Positions 28,088 through 37,900 of a stretch of 64,000 nt of DNA are shown in pieces. The stretch spans positions 124,001 through 188,000 of the forward strand of contig NZ_NDYF01000010.1 in assembly GCF_002243175.1 (NCBI RefSeq), written 5' to 3'. The DNA is from Finegoldia magna_J. GTDB taxonomy: Bacteria; Bacillota; Clostridia; Tissierellales; Peptoniphilaceae. Position 1 is the stretch's first letter. Each line of letters starts with the position of its first letter. The notes beneath the pieces were generated by a model, which had not been told where the DNA came from, made no database searches, and saw nothing but the letters and a program-made list of their open reading frames with translations. A program made the position numbers and the translations under genes.

Positions 28088-29647
28088 TTAGATTCCAAAT
28101 ATTTGAACTGCGTAATATCTGTCATAAGTTTGATCGGAATCTTCATAATACGCTTTTGTAACGAATACTTTTACTTTAACTCTTGTGAATACTTCTCTCA
28201 ACATATTTTCGTTGTGTCCTTGAGAATTCTTCCAGGCTTCCATTGCACCACTTGCAGTGTATGGTCCGTTGTAGATATTTTCTCCATTGATGTTAGAAAT
28301 ATCTGTTACTAGCCCACCTCTTGGTCTAACGTGTTCAAACAAATGAACAATTTCCGTTGCCCTTGTCTTTGCAACTGGTGTTAATGAATTATCTTGTTTC
28401 AATTCTTTTAAACCATTTTCTTTACGATATTGATTCAAAAGTGTTAATATTTCATCTGCCATTTTATCATCATAATGACCACGTACCATTACAATCGTAT
28501 CGTCACTGATTTGAACTGGAAATTCTTGTTCATTTTCTAATCCTGGTAATGGCTTTCTACGAATAACTTTTTTCCCTGGATATTTTGGATCAGTTGTAAC
28601 AGTTTCGTCTGATTTATTATCCAAAATCAAATCTTTTACTTTTTCAGAGACTGTATTCTTTCCACCGACAATGTACATTTCTTCAAAAGAATTGCTACCA
28701 ATATACGATTTTACATCACTTGTTATAGAAGATTTTGAAACCAAAAGTATTGGAGCTTTTAATTTTTGTGAAAGTGGTGCAGCTACCAATGCATCTACAA
28801 AAACTTCACCACTAGCAAATATTGCTTTAGTTGGTGCAGTAAAACTTGCGTTCGCAACTCTGACAGATGTCATATATCTGTTAGAGCCAAAAATTCTTTG
28901 TGGTTTTACATTAGTAATAGCTTTGATTTCTTGTAGTACTTTTTCTGAAACTGTATTTTGTCCACCGACTACAAAAATTTTACCTATATTTCCTTTATAG
29001 AAAGATTGCAAATAATCTTTTGTGTCGCTAGAAATTTTGTTTTTTGATACCAATAATATTGGCGCATCGTGTTTTTGTGCCAAAGATGTGGCGTTAATAG
29101 CATCTGCAAATACTTCACCACTAGCTACAACCAAGTTTTGTTTTTCAGCATTTTTACTAGCGAACTTTTCAGAAACTATCTTGGCATTAACTGCATATCT
29201 GTCATATCCAGCATATCTAACAACTTTTATTTTCAAATCATTTTCTATATGATTTTGAACAGCCTTACTTACAGATTTTTCTCCACCTATAATTATAACT
29301 TCATCCAAATCCTTTGATTTTAAAAGTTTTTCAGTGGAAGCGTCTAATTTATCTGAATAAGTGTATAATATCGGGATTTGTCCTTGACTCATAACAGTAG
29401 AACTGATATTATCAGGAAATTTTATCGCGGATACAAGCACGACTTTTTTAGAGTTTTGATAATAATCTTCCATTACTTTATTTGCAACGGCAAATCTATC
29501 GCGTCCTTCAATCCTATTCATAGTTGATTGTACTTTTGTAGGACTTGCATTATCATCTTGTTCCTTTGCAAATACAGCAGTGCCTGTACTCAACATCATA
29601 CTAAATGCTAAACATAAAGCTACTATCTTCTTCTTAAGATTATTCAT
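28088..29647 (-). CDS. Secreted protein with three cell-wall-binding-2 repeats and a CAP domain
   Basis: A 519-residue surface protein. The signal peptide is residues 1-27 (cut after VFA). Three CW_binding_2 repeats follow (about 45-335); their starts read RIEGRDRFAVA, RYAGYDRYAVN and RIFGSNRYMTS, and each includes VGGxxxVS-type blocks. Such repeats hold proteins to cell-wall polymers in clostridia. The C-terminal CAP/SCP domain (about 390-519) keeps HVRPRGG, GENIY and WKNSQGHNENML, with the two His and Glu of the CAP cavity. It starts 19 bases after the parvulin stop, so probably co-transcribed. The function of bacterial CAP domains is not settled. Confidence 0.9.
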   Translation of the reverse strand: MNNLKKKIVALCLAFSMMLSTGTAVFAKEQDDNASPTKVQSTMNRIEGRDRFAVANKVMEDYYQNSKKVVLVSAIKFPDNISSTVMSQGQIPILYTYSDKLDASTEKLLKSKDLDEVIIIGGEKSVSKAVQNHIENDLKIKVVRYAGYDRYAVNAKIVSEKFASKNAEKQNLVVASGEVFADAINATSLAQKHDAPILLVSKNKISSDTKDYLQSFYKGNIGKIFVVGGQNTVSEKVLQEIKAITNVKPQRIFGSNRYMTSVRVANASFTAPTKAIFASGEVFVDALVAAPLSQKLKAPILLVSKSSITSDVKSYIGSNSFEEMYIVGGKNTVSEKVKDLILDNKSDETVTTDPKYPGKKVIRRKPLPGLENEQEFPVQISDDTIVMVRGHYDDKMADEILTLLNQYRKENGLKELKQDNSLTPVAKTRATEIVHLFEHVRPRGGLVTDISNINGENIYNGPYTASGAMEAWKNSQGHNENMLREVFTRVKVKVFVTKAYYEDSDQTYDRYYAVQIFGI

Positions 29648-29666
29648 TTAACTTCTCCAATTATTA

Positions 29667-30419
29667 TTAATAAAATTTTTCTATTTTGTATTCTTTTTGT
29701 AATTTGTCTGTAGCATCAATATATGCTTGTTGTTGTTTTAATTGTAATAGTGTTTGTTTCACTTCGTTCTTTGCTTCTTCAAAAGATTTTACTTTTCCTT
29801 CAGTTTTATCTTTGATATTGATAATGTGATAACCGAATTGTGTTTTAACAGGTCCTACAATATCACCAATTTCATTTTCAAGCAAAGCATTTTCAAATTC
29901 TTTAACCATTTGACCTTGTTGGAATGTTCCCAAATCTCCACCTTGTTCTTTTGATGGACAAGTAGAGTATTCTTTTGCTAATTCCGTAAAATCACCATCG
30001 TTATCGATTTTTTCTTTGATTTCGTTAGCCAAATCTTCAGATTCAACTAAAATATGAGAAGCTGTAAATGTTGGTTGAACCTTGAAACTATCCTTGTGGC
30101 TTTCATAATATTCCTTCAAATCTTCATCAGATACACGAACAGAATTGATTATGTTAGCCATCGCAAAGTCCTTCAACAATTCTTCTGATTGTTTTTTGAC
30201 TTCTTTTACATATATTTCATCTTTATCCAAGCCAGATTTCTTAGCATCAAAGAATAAAAGCTTTCTGTTGATTAACTCATCAGTTAATCTTTTTCTTCCT
30301 TCTTCATTATTGAATTGCGCTCCTCTATAACCTAAAGCTTGAATAAAATTATCAACTTCTGATTGTTTAATTTCTTCACCATTTACTACTGCTAATATTT
30401 TATCTTTGTTGTCTTCCAT
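29667..30419 (-). CDS. Parvulin-type peptidyl-prolyl isomerase, cytosolic
   Basis: A 250-residue protein with a SurA/PrsA-like N-terminal chaperone segment (VVNGEEIKQSEVDNF) and one parvulin domain (about 115-205: FTASHILVES, GGDLGTFQQGQMVKEFE, VGPVKTQFGYHIINI). There is no signal peptide or lipobox, unlike PrsA, so it should act in the cytoplasm, as trigger-factor-like folding help. It overlaps the 3' end of the CvfB gene by 20 bases. Confidence 0.9.
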   Translation of the reverse strand: MEDNKDKILAVVNGEEIKQSEVDNFIQALGYRGAQFNNEEGRKRLTDELINRKLLFFDAKKSGLDKDEIYVKEVKKQSEELLKDFAMANIINSVRVSDEDLKEYYESHKDSFKVQPTFTASHILVESEDLANEIKEKIDNDGDFTELAKEYSTCPSKEQGGDLGTFQQGQMVKEFENALLENEIGDIVGPVKTQFGYHIINIKDKTEGKVKSFEEAKNEVKQTLLQLKQQQAYIDATDKLQKEYKIEKFY

Positions 30420-31257
30420 TATTACCTCTCCCTTTACTAGTTAATTTTATTCCGTCTTTATAAAATTGTATCATATTTTCTTTTAATAGTCTTCCAACAG
30501 CTCTTTTAAAACTAGACTTTGACATATTAAATACCGATTTAATTCTGTTGGCGTCTGTTTTATCGTTAAAATTAATGAATCCATCAGAGTTTTTAAGTTC
30601 TTCCAAAATAACATCAGCATCTGATGAGATATGCTTATATGCAGGTTCAAAAAATGACAAATCCAATTTTCCATCAGACTTCACATCCGTAACTCTACAC
30701 TTGACTTCCTCTCCAAGGTCCACAACGCCCGTTAATTCGCTTGAAGGAATAAGCCCTTCATATTTATTATCTACAGCTACAAAAGCTCCTAAGCCGTCCA
30801 CTATGTTGTATATAACGCCTTCCACCCAGTCGTTCTTCACATAGCCACTGTCGTTTTTCAATAAATTTTTAATTCTCATGGTAAGTGCCAATCTATTCGA
30901 CTTATCAATATACAAATACACCAAATATTTTTGACCCTTTACTAATTTTGAAGTTTGCTCCTTAAAAGGCAACAAAATATCCTTGTCTAAGCCACAATCC
31001 AAAAAAGCACCAATTCTCGTAATATCTTTTACTTCCAGTCTTGCAATCTTACCCAATTCAATCTTAGGTTGTTTCTTTGTTGCCATAAGTTTTTTATTAT
31101 CGTTGTAAATGAATACATCGACAATATCGCCAACTTTTTCTCCGGAAAGTTCGTCTACATTCATTCTAACAAAATTATTTTCGTTATCTTTTTTCAACAA
31201 AACTTCCGTGTTTATCTTATCAATTTTCAAATTCTCTCTTTGTCCTAATTTATACAT
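30400..31257 (-). CDS. CvfB-like S1 RNA-binding protein
   Basis: A 285-residue protein of the CvfB/YitL family: tandem S1-type beta-barrels (about 65-130 KIARLEVKDITRIGAFLDCG, and 140-205 WVEGVIYNIVDGLGAFVAV) and a C-terminal winged-helix segment (220-280) with KSSFKRAVGRLLK. Staphylococcal CvfB binds RNA and affects virulence gene expression; the role here is unknown. It is 12 bases after YitT and overlaps the parvulin gene. Confidence 0.88.
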   Translation of the reverse strand: MYKLGQRENLKIDKINTEVLLKKDNENNFVRMNVDELSGEKVGDIVDVFIYNDNKKLMATKKQPKIELGKIARLEVKDITRIGAFLDCGLDKDILLPFKEQTSKLVKGQKYLVYLYIDKSNRLALTMRIKNLLKNDSGYVKNDWVEGVIYNIVDGLGAFVAVDNKYEGLIPSSELTGVVDLGEEVKCRVTDVKSDGKLDLSFFEPAYKHISSDADVILEELKNSDGFINFNDKTDANRIKSVFNMSKSSFKRAVGRLLKENMIQFYKDGIKLTSKGRGNNGRQQR

Positions 31258-31269
31258 TTCTTCTCCATT

Positions 31270-32160
31270 CTAACTCATTCCACCAGGAAGTATTTCAAGC
31301 TCTGGATTATCCACTGGATCATAAGTAAATCCTTCACCAACCACTTCACTGACATACGAAATACATACGAATGCCTTAGGATCAATAGATTTTACGTAGT
31401 TTTTAATCTTAATATACTCTCCTCTTGAAACAATCGTATTGATAACAAATTTTTCATTATCAGAAAAACCACCAACTGCTTTATAAATTGTGGATCCTCT
31501 CGAAATTTGATCTATAATATAAGCGTTAATTTCCTTGTATTTATCACTTGTTATCATCATATTTACTCTTGTATTTAGACCAGCGATAGCCTTGTCAATG
31601 ACAATTGAGTTGATGCAAATACCAAGCATAGCATACATACCACTTTTTGTTCCGAAAGTGTACATACCAAGCAACACTACAAAAAAGTCTGCTACAAGCA
31701 TACATTTACCCACATCAATTGAAAAATATTTTCTAATTATCATAGCGATAATATCCGTACCACCAGTTGATGCTCCTTGGTTGATAACCAACGCCATACC
31801 AGCAGCTGAAATAATAATTCCAAAAATCAAATTAATCAAAATATCATCTGTCAAAGGTTTGAAATTTGGTAGCAAAATTTCAAGTAACGTCGTTGAACTT
31901 GCAAAAATAAAAGAACAATATATCGACAAAACTCCAAAGCTTTTTCCCAGAATAATAAACGCTATAATATACAAAATAGTATCCATAATCATAACGAAAA
32001 TACCCGTTGGAATTTGTGGAACAAAAGCGTTCAAACTTATCGCAATACCAGAAATTCCACCAATAGTTAAATTAAAAGGCATTATAAAGAAGAAAAAACC
32101 AAAAGTTAGTATTAATGTTCCCAATGTTAATATCATTATTTTTTTAATCATTTTGTTCAT
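31270..32160 (-). CDS. YitT family membrane protein
   Basis: A 296-residue membrane protein with an N-terminal part of about five to six hydrophobic segments (residues 7-190) and a C-terminal cytosolic DUF2179-type domain (about 205-290). NQGASTGGTDIIAMII near residue 125 is the family signature. The transported or sensed molecule is unknown. It is the first gene of the run YitT-cvfB-parvulin-CWB2/CAP. Confidence 0.92.
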   Translation of the reverse strand: MNKMIKKIMILTLGTLILTFGFFFFIMPFNLTIGGISGIAISLNAFVPQIPTGIFVMIMDTILYIIAFIILGKSFGVLSIYCSFIFASSTTLLEILLPNFKPLTDDILINLIFGIIISAAGMALVINQGASTGGTDIIAMIIRKYFSIDVGKCMLVADFFVVLLGMYTFGTKSGMYAMLGICINSIVIDKAIAGLNTRVNMMITSDKYKEINAYIIDQISRGSTIYKAVGGFSDNEKFVINTIVSRGEYIKIKNYVKSIDPKAFVCISYVSEVVGEGFTYDPVDNPELEILPGGMS

Positions 32161-32181
32161 GCTATCGCCTCCTATCCTTTT

Positions 32182-32210
32182 ATTATACTTGTAAAAATTG
32201 CAAATTACAA
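32182..32210 (-). promoter_or_regulatory. Promoter of the yitT operon
   Basis: TTGTAA (-35, 32205-32210) and TATAAT (-10, 32182-32187) on the minus strand, spacer 17. AGGAGG lies before the yitT ATG. Confidence 0.7.
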
Positions 32211-32275
32211 CGTTTTATACACCAAAAAACACCACAAAATAAATTAATTCAAAATTTATAATGCAGTGTTTACAG

Positions 32276-33082
32276 TTAATTATTTTTTCTAAATTTATTT
32301 ACTATCATCAAAATTATCAGAACTAGAAGTCCTGTTAACACGATTGATCCACCTGGTTTTAATTGAAAATAATAAGACATATTAATTCCGATAATTGTGA
32401 ACAAAACTCCAAATAGTGACGAATTAATCACAGTTCTTTTAAAAGAATGAGATACCATTATTGCGCAAGACACAGGAATAACCATCAAGCTTGAAACCAT
32501 AAGTGCGCCGACAGTTCTAGACGCAATAGCAACAGTGATAGCTATTAAAAAAGTAAATATTTTATTGATAAGTCCTACGTTAATATTAGACAATCTAGCT
32601 CCATCTTCATCGAAAATAATATACACTAATTTTTTGTACAACATCACATAAGTCACAATAACAATAAAACTCACAATAATAACCGTGTACAATTCAATAT
32701 CCGGAATAGCTACAATAGATCCAAACATAAATGATTGAAAATTAGCAGCACCAGGAACAAAATCGGACAAGATTGCCGCAAGTCCTATACCGCTACTCAT
32801 CACAATCGCAGTTGACAAGTCGGAACTTTTAGCGAAGTTTTTTCTGATGATTTCTATACCAAAAGCTGCAATCACGCACACGAAGATCGCCGCAATAACA
32901 GGATTTATTCCGAAAATAAGCCCCAACGCAACACCGGCCAATGAACTATGACTTAAAGCATCTCCTACCATGGAGTTTTTCTTGTTAACGACAAAAGTTC
33001 CAATCAAAGGAACAATAATCGACACTAATATCCCCACGATAAAAGCCCTTCTCATAAAATCATATGAAAACATCTCAAACAT
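32276..33082 (-). CDS. znuB: Zinc-type ABC importer permease
   Basis: A 268-residue permease of the ABC-3 (ZnuB/AdcB/MntB) family with about eight membrane segments. VGDALSHSSLAGVALG near residue 38 is the conserved docking block of the family. It overlaps the ATPase gene by 8 bases. The His-rich partner lipoprotein makes zinc the most likely metal. Confidence 0.92.
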   Translation of the reverse strand: MFEMFSYDFMRRAFIVGILVSIIVPLIGTFVVNKKNSMVGDALSHSSLAGVALGLIFGINPVIAAIFVCVIAAFGIEIIRKNFAKSSDLSTAIVMSSGIGLAAILSDFVPGAANFQSFMFGSIVAIPDIELYTVIIVSFIVIVTYVMLYKKLVYIIFDEDGARLSNINVGLINKIFTFLIAITVAIASRTVGALMVSSLMVIPVSCAIMVSHSFKRTVINSSLFGVLFTIIGINMSYYFQLKPGGSIVLTGLLVLIILMIVNKFRKNN

Positions 33083-33716
33083 GTTTCACCTCAACAAATT
33101 CATTATCCAATCTAAAAATTCTGTTAAAATAATCTTTAGTAAAATCCAACTCATGAGTAACCACCAAAATAGTTATATTGTGATGATTATTCAAATGCTT
33201 CAACAAATCAAATAAATTTTCCTTGCTTCGTTGATCTAGCCCTGCAGTAGGTTCATCAAAAATCAAAATTTGCGGATCGTTAGCCAATGCCTTTGCAATC
33301 ATGACTCTTTCCTGTTCTCCACCGCTCATCCTATTGTAGTCGTAATTTTTCTTATCCTTCATTTCTACAATAGACAACGCGTTTTCGATTTTTTCATTAG
33401 CTTTAATATTCTCATCATCGCTTACATTCATAGCCACGATTTCCCATGCAGTAATAGGAAAAGAAATGCTCTTTTCGTGATTATTTTGAGGAACATATCC
33501 AAAACTAAAATTGTCCCTTCCTCCAGCAAATTTTATATCACCACTATCTGCTTTCAGAAATCCTAAAATAAGTTTCAATAACGTAGATTTACCGGAGCCA
33601 TTAGCTCCGGTTATCCCTACGAAATCTCCCTTTTCGATATTAAAATTTATATCCCTTAATAGCTTTTCGTTTCTATACGAAAAATTCAAATTTTCTACAC
33701 TAATTATACTATTCAT
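33075..33716 (-). CDS. znuC: Zinc-type ABC importer ATPase
   Basis: A 213-residue ATPase: Walker A GANGSGKST near residue 37, signature MSGGEQERVMIA near 130, Walker B ILIFDEPTAGLD, and H-loop VVTHELDF. The frame is open eight codons further, into the end of the binding-protein gene. I chose the ATG at 33714-33716 because it starts MNSIISVENL, the usual ZnuC beginning, and lies one base past the upstream stop, allowing coupled translation. Neither start has a strong ribosome binding site. Confidence 0.9.
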   Translation of the reverse strand: MNSIISVENLNFSYRNEKLLRDINFNIEKGDFVGITGANGSGKSTLLKLILGFLKADSGDIKFAGGRDNFSFGYVPQNNHEKSISFPITAWEIVAMNVSDDENIKANEKIENALSIVEMKDKKNYDYNRMSGGEQERVMIAKALANDPQILIFDEPTAGLDQRSKENLFDLLKHLNNHHNITILVVTHELDFTKDYFNRIFRLDNEFVEVKHV

Positions 33717-33717
33717 A

Positions 33718-34755
33718 TTATTTTGCTTGTGAGATTGCATCCAAGTTTTTTTCTAACAATGAAAAATAATTGTCCTTTCCATCTTCGATATCTTGAGTCT
33801 TAGCTTCTATAGTAGATAACCCTGCAGTCTTTGCGTTGATTTCCTTAGCTAAGGAATTTGCAATCTTATCGCTTTCTCCCATTTCATAAAATACTGTATT
33901 TATCTTATGTGATTTTGCGAAATTAGTCAACTCTTTCATCTTATTTAAATCAGGTTCTGAATCTGAATTAATACCTTCAATAGGAACTTGTTTTATTTCA
34001 TAATCTCTAGCTAAATATCCAAAAGCTTCATGTGGCACGATGAAATATTTGTCCTTTTGTGGTGCCAAAACTTCAGCGTATTTTTTGTCTAATTCTTCAA
34101 ACTTTTTATCTAATTCTTTGTAATTTTTTTCATAGAAATCTTTGTTTTCAGAGTCAAATTTAATAATAGCTTCATATACATTTTTCATTTGAATTCTAGC
34201 TTGTTTTGGACTCATCCAAACATGTGGATCAAATTCACCGTGGTGATGATGTTCATGATCATGGTCATGATCGTGTTCATGTTCTTCGTGGTCATGATCG
34301 TGTTCATGTTCTTCATGGTCATGGTCGTGGTCATGTTCTTCTTCAGCTTTAATCTTGTCAATATTTGTAGATGAATCAACTATTTCCGTGTTCTTTAAAC
34401 TAGATTTAACATCTTCTAACCAACCTTCCAATCCAAGACCGTTAACAATAAGCATCTTTGAATCAGATAAATTTTTAATATCTTGTGCTGTTGGTTCCCA
34501 ATCATGAACTGTAGCGCCTTTTGGCATAACATTTACCACATCAATTTTATCCTTAGCAATTTCTTTTGCCATATATTCAATCGGATAAAAACTAACATAT
34601 AATTTCTTTGAATCGGACTTTTCAGTAGATTTTTCATCAGTTTTTTCTTTTTGTTCTTGCACCTTTTGATTGTTAACATCATTGTTTTGTCTAGTACATC
34701 CTGATGCCACACCAATCATAAGAGCTAACAATAATATTCTATAAATTTTTTTCAT
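33718..34755 (-). CDS. znuA: Zinc-binding lipoprotein of the ABC importer (ZnuA/AdcA-like)
   Basis: Captures the metal outside the cell, 345 residues from the ATG at 34753-34755, which has GGAGG upstream; the frame is open 16 codons further without support. The lipobox is ASGC with Cys20. The cluster A-I fold shows TVHDWEPTA (first His ligand), a loop of about 32 residues (141-172) made almost only of His, Asp and Glu, then FDPHVWMSP (second His), and VPHEAFGYLARDY (third His). A His-rich loop of this kind is typical of zinc rather than manganese binders. First gene of the operon. Confidence 0.94.
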   Translation of the reverse strand: MKKIYRILLLALMIGVASGCTRQNNDVNNQKVQEQKEKTDEKSTEKSDSKKLYVSFYPIEYMAKEIAKDKIDVVNVMPKGATVHDWEPTAQDIKNLSDSKMLIVNGLGLEGWLEDVKSSLKNTEIVDSSTNIDKIKAEEEHDHDHDHEEHEHDHDHEEHEHDHDHDHEHHHHGEFDPHVWMSPKQARIQMKNVYEAIIKFDSENKDFYEKNYKELDKKFEELDKKYAEVLAPQKDKYFIVPHEAFGYLARDYEIKQVPIEGINSDSEPDLNKMKELTNFAKSHKINTVFYEMGESDKIANSLAKEINAKTAGLSTIEAKTQDIEDGKDNYFSLLEKNLDAISQAK

Positions 34756-34778
34756 AAACCCTCCATATAATAATTTAT

Positions 34779-34799
34779 TAATGCAAATTATTTGCATTA
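34779..34799. promoter_or_regulatory. 21-bp palindrome, candidate zinc-responsive (Fur-family) operator
   Basis: Perfect 9-bp arms TAATGCAAA and TTTGCATTA around TTA. It lies just after the -10 of the znu-type promoter, over the expected start site. Fur-family repressors bind A/T-rich palindromes of about this size. No regulator gene is in the window. Confidence 0.7.
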
Positions 34800-34801
34800 T
34801 C

Positions 34802-34830
34802 ATTTTAGAGCGTATTTTTTATTTTGTCAA
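34802..34830 (-). promoter_or_regulatory. Promoter of the zinc-type importer
   Basis: TTGACA (-35, 34825-34830) and TAAAAT (-10, 34802-34807) on the minus strand, spacer 17. Confidence 0.85.
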
Positions 34831-34869
34831 GAATTATATACAAAACATTAAAATTTTTCAAAAAGAAAA

Positions 34870-34895
34870 AGAAGCAACTCATATGAATTGCTTCT
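34870..34895 (-). terminator. Terminator after the adhesin gene
   Basis: Arms AGAAGCAAT/GTTGCTTCT around CATATGA form a strong hairpin (one G-U pair), followed by TTTTTCTTTT on the minus strand. Confidence 0.88.
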
Positions 34896-34918
34896 AAAAA
34901 TTTAACTATATTTATTTA

Positions 34919-37900
34919 TTAGTCTTCTTTTTTTCTTCCAAGAGATAATCCCAAACCACTAACTATTGATAATGCGCCAGCAGCAAGTTTCAATAACTCG
35001 TAATCAGCACCTGCTTTTGGTAATTTCTTACTTTGTCTTACTGGTTTGCTTGGTTGATCAGGTTTACTTGGTTGTTCTGGTTTGCTTGGTTGTTCAGGAG
35101 TTCCTGGTTGTTCTGGAGTTCCTGGTTGTTCTGGAGTACCTGGTTGTTCAGGTGTTTCTGGTTGTTCAGGTGTACCTGGTTGTTCAGGTGTACCTGGTTG
35201 TTTTGGAGTACCTGGTTGTTCAGGTGTACCTGGTTGTTCAGGTGTACCTGGTTGTTCTGGTGTACCTGGTTGTTCTGGAGTACCTGGTTGTTCAGGTGTA
35301 CCTGGTTGTTCAGGTGTTCCTGGTTGTTCTGGTTCAACTGGTTCAGATGGTTCCAATGGAGTCCATGGTGTTTCTGGTGTTTCTGGTGTAGCAGGAGTAG
35401 TTATATCTTTTCTATAAATATATCTTACTTCCAATTTTTCATTATTTTTATAATGTTCTTTAATTTCTTCACCAGTTAAATGAGATTCTACATCAACAGA
35501 TTTAGCTATTAACTCTTTAACTAACTTAAATCCTTCTTTTGGTTGATCTTTTGTTCCATTTGGCTTTGCTGAAGTTGTGAAATATTCTTCCTCTGTTCCA
35601 GTAGTTTCTTCTAAAGTAATTTCTGAACTTTCAATTAACTTACCATCTTTGTATACTTCATATACGTGATGTTCTTGGAATGAACCATTTTCTACTGCTG
35701 GTGTTAATGGAGTCCAATCTATTTGTGTTTTTTCATAAACATATGTGATTTCTTGTTTTACACCTGGTTTGTAGTTGCCTTCTGTAGTTTCCCCTTTTTC
35801 ATTGAATTTTGGTTCTTCTACTGGGTTTTCTGTTCTTACAAATTTGAATCCATCTTTCTCTTTCTTACCAGTTTCGTAAGTCATGTCTTTTGTTCCACCA
35901 CTTACATCACCATCTACTACTTCACGTTTGATTTCTTTACCATCTTTATCTTTTGTGATGTAGATATGATGTTCTTGGAATGAGCCTTTCTTTTCTACTG
36001 GTTGTGTTTTTTGATAAATATATGTTACTTCTTGTTTTGTATCAGCAATGTAAGCTGCTTCTTTTAGACTTCCGTCTTTGTTGAATTGTCCGCCATTTTT
36101 AGATTCTACTTTTACTAGTGTGTAACCTTCTTTATCTTCTTTAGCTGTTTTGTAGTTTTCTTTTTCTGTTCCTTGAGTTTCATCTTTATCTACTGTCAAG
36201 TCTGTTGATACTACTTTGCCATCTTTATCTACTGTTTGGTAGATGTGATGTTCTTGGAATGAACCTTTCTTTTCTACTGGTTGTGTTTTTTGATAAATAT
36301 ATGTTACTTCTTGTTTTGTATCAGCAATGTAAGCTGCTTCTTTTAGACTTCCGTCTTTGTTGAATTGTCCGCCATTTTTAGATTCTACTTTTACTAGTGT
36401 GTAACCTTCTTTATCTTCTTTAGCTGTTTTGTAGTTTTCTTTTTCTGTTCCTTGAGTTTCATCTTTATCTACTGTCAAGTCTGTTGATACTACTTTGCCA
36501 TCTTTATCTACTGTTTGGTAGATGTGATGTTCTTGGAATGAGCCTTTCTTTTCTACTGGTCTTTTTTGGTAAACATATTTAACATGTAAAGTTTTTCCGT
36601 TTACGAAGTTGCCTGTTGTTTTAGCTCCATTTTCATCAAATGCAGCTCCATCTGGTGATTCAACTGAAACTAATTCATAACCTTCTCTATCTATCTTTAC
36701 AGTAGTATATTTTTCACTTTCAGGTCCTTGTTGTTGAGCTACAAAATCAAAACCATCTGTTGTAATAGTTCCATCTGCGTTGATTGTTTGATAAACATGG
36801 TAGTCTTCAAAATATCCTACTTCTTCATCACCTGTACTACTTGCATCTGCATCAGTAGTATAGATAATATTATCCCAGTGGTAGTTATCAGCTCTAGCTG
36901 GAGTTCCATTGTCAAATGTTACACGTGTTGCTGCATCATCAAAGGCATCATTTTTGAATTTACCTTCATATCTTGCAACTAGTACACTGTCTCCTACAAT
37001 TACATCAGGTTTATTAGGGTTAAGCGGATCTACCTTATTCTTTATGTTTAATACAATTTTATCTCCATCAAGAGTTTTTGTATATCCGTCTGCTCTAACT
37101 TCTACTAAGTTGTCAGGATCCCAAGCAAAACTCATTGCCAAGTTAGATGGATCTTTTACTACATAAAGTTTTACATTATCTAAAACTTCTTGATCAAAAA
37201 TAACTCCGCTGTTTCCTGGTAGGTTTTCTATAGTTAATTTTGTTCCTCTTTGATCCTTTCCAAGTGGATTGATATATATCGTTTGATCATATGTTCCTTC
37301 TTCTCTGTTTACATTTGTAATATCAGAATATCCATTAGAAACATATTTATCATTTCCACCTATGTTATCCATATGATAATCAACTGTGTATGTTCTTTCT
37401 ATTGGAGCATTATCTCCGACTTTTACTCCTATAGTTTGTTCACTTGTTGGAGCTGTTACTACATTTTTGTCGATAAATAATGGGAATCTAGTATTAACTT
37501 CAACATTACCGTAATTTTCAACATCCTTAGTAAATGTGTATCTAATTTTTCTATTTTCCTTATCATAAGAAGCAGATGCTATTTTTTCTGGTCCAAAGTA
37601 TGCATCTAGTTGTCCTGGTTGTACATTTTCTACAATTCCGTTAATGTTTACATTGTTTGATAGTTGTATGTCAACATAATCGCCTTCTATTGTTGAATTT
37701 GGTACATCAAAACTTACATGTGCTTCAGCCTGTGTATCATAGTCTTTTCCTTCTAGATTAGGATCTTGAGCGATTGGTTTAATTGTTGTCGCATCTTTGT
37801 TAATAAGTCCTTCGATTGATCCTTTGATATTTGTAACTTCATTAGAAATGTCTTTTGGTTCTCTATTTTCATCAGCAGGAGCTGCCACCGATTCTGGTGC

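Noticed and set aside
32211..32275. Terminator after the zinc-type permease
   Set aside because: Only short imperfect pairings (AAACAC with GTGTTT over a 40-base loop) are seen before a T run; too weak to list.
34779..34799. MntR (manganese) operator
   Set aside because: The half-site TTTGC recalls MntR boxes, but the longer 9-3-9 symmetry and the His-rich binding protein fit a zinc-type Fur-family site better.
35095..35330. Regular short repeats resembling a CRISPR array
   Set aside because: The units are contiguous, in frame, and code QPGTPE; there are no spacers and no cas genes.
34966..35479. Long plus-strand and alternate-frame open frames rich in Trp/Leu/Val or Gly/Cys/Ser over the adhesin stalk
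   Set aside because: They arise because the 18-bp repeat keeps all frames free of stops. They have no start context, and their composition simply follows the repeat.
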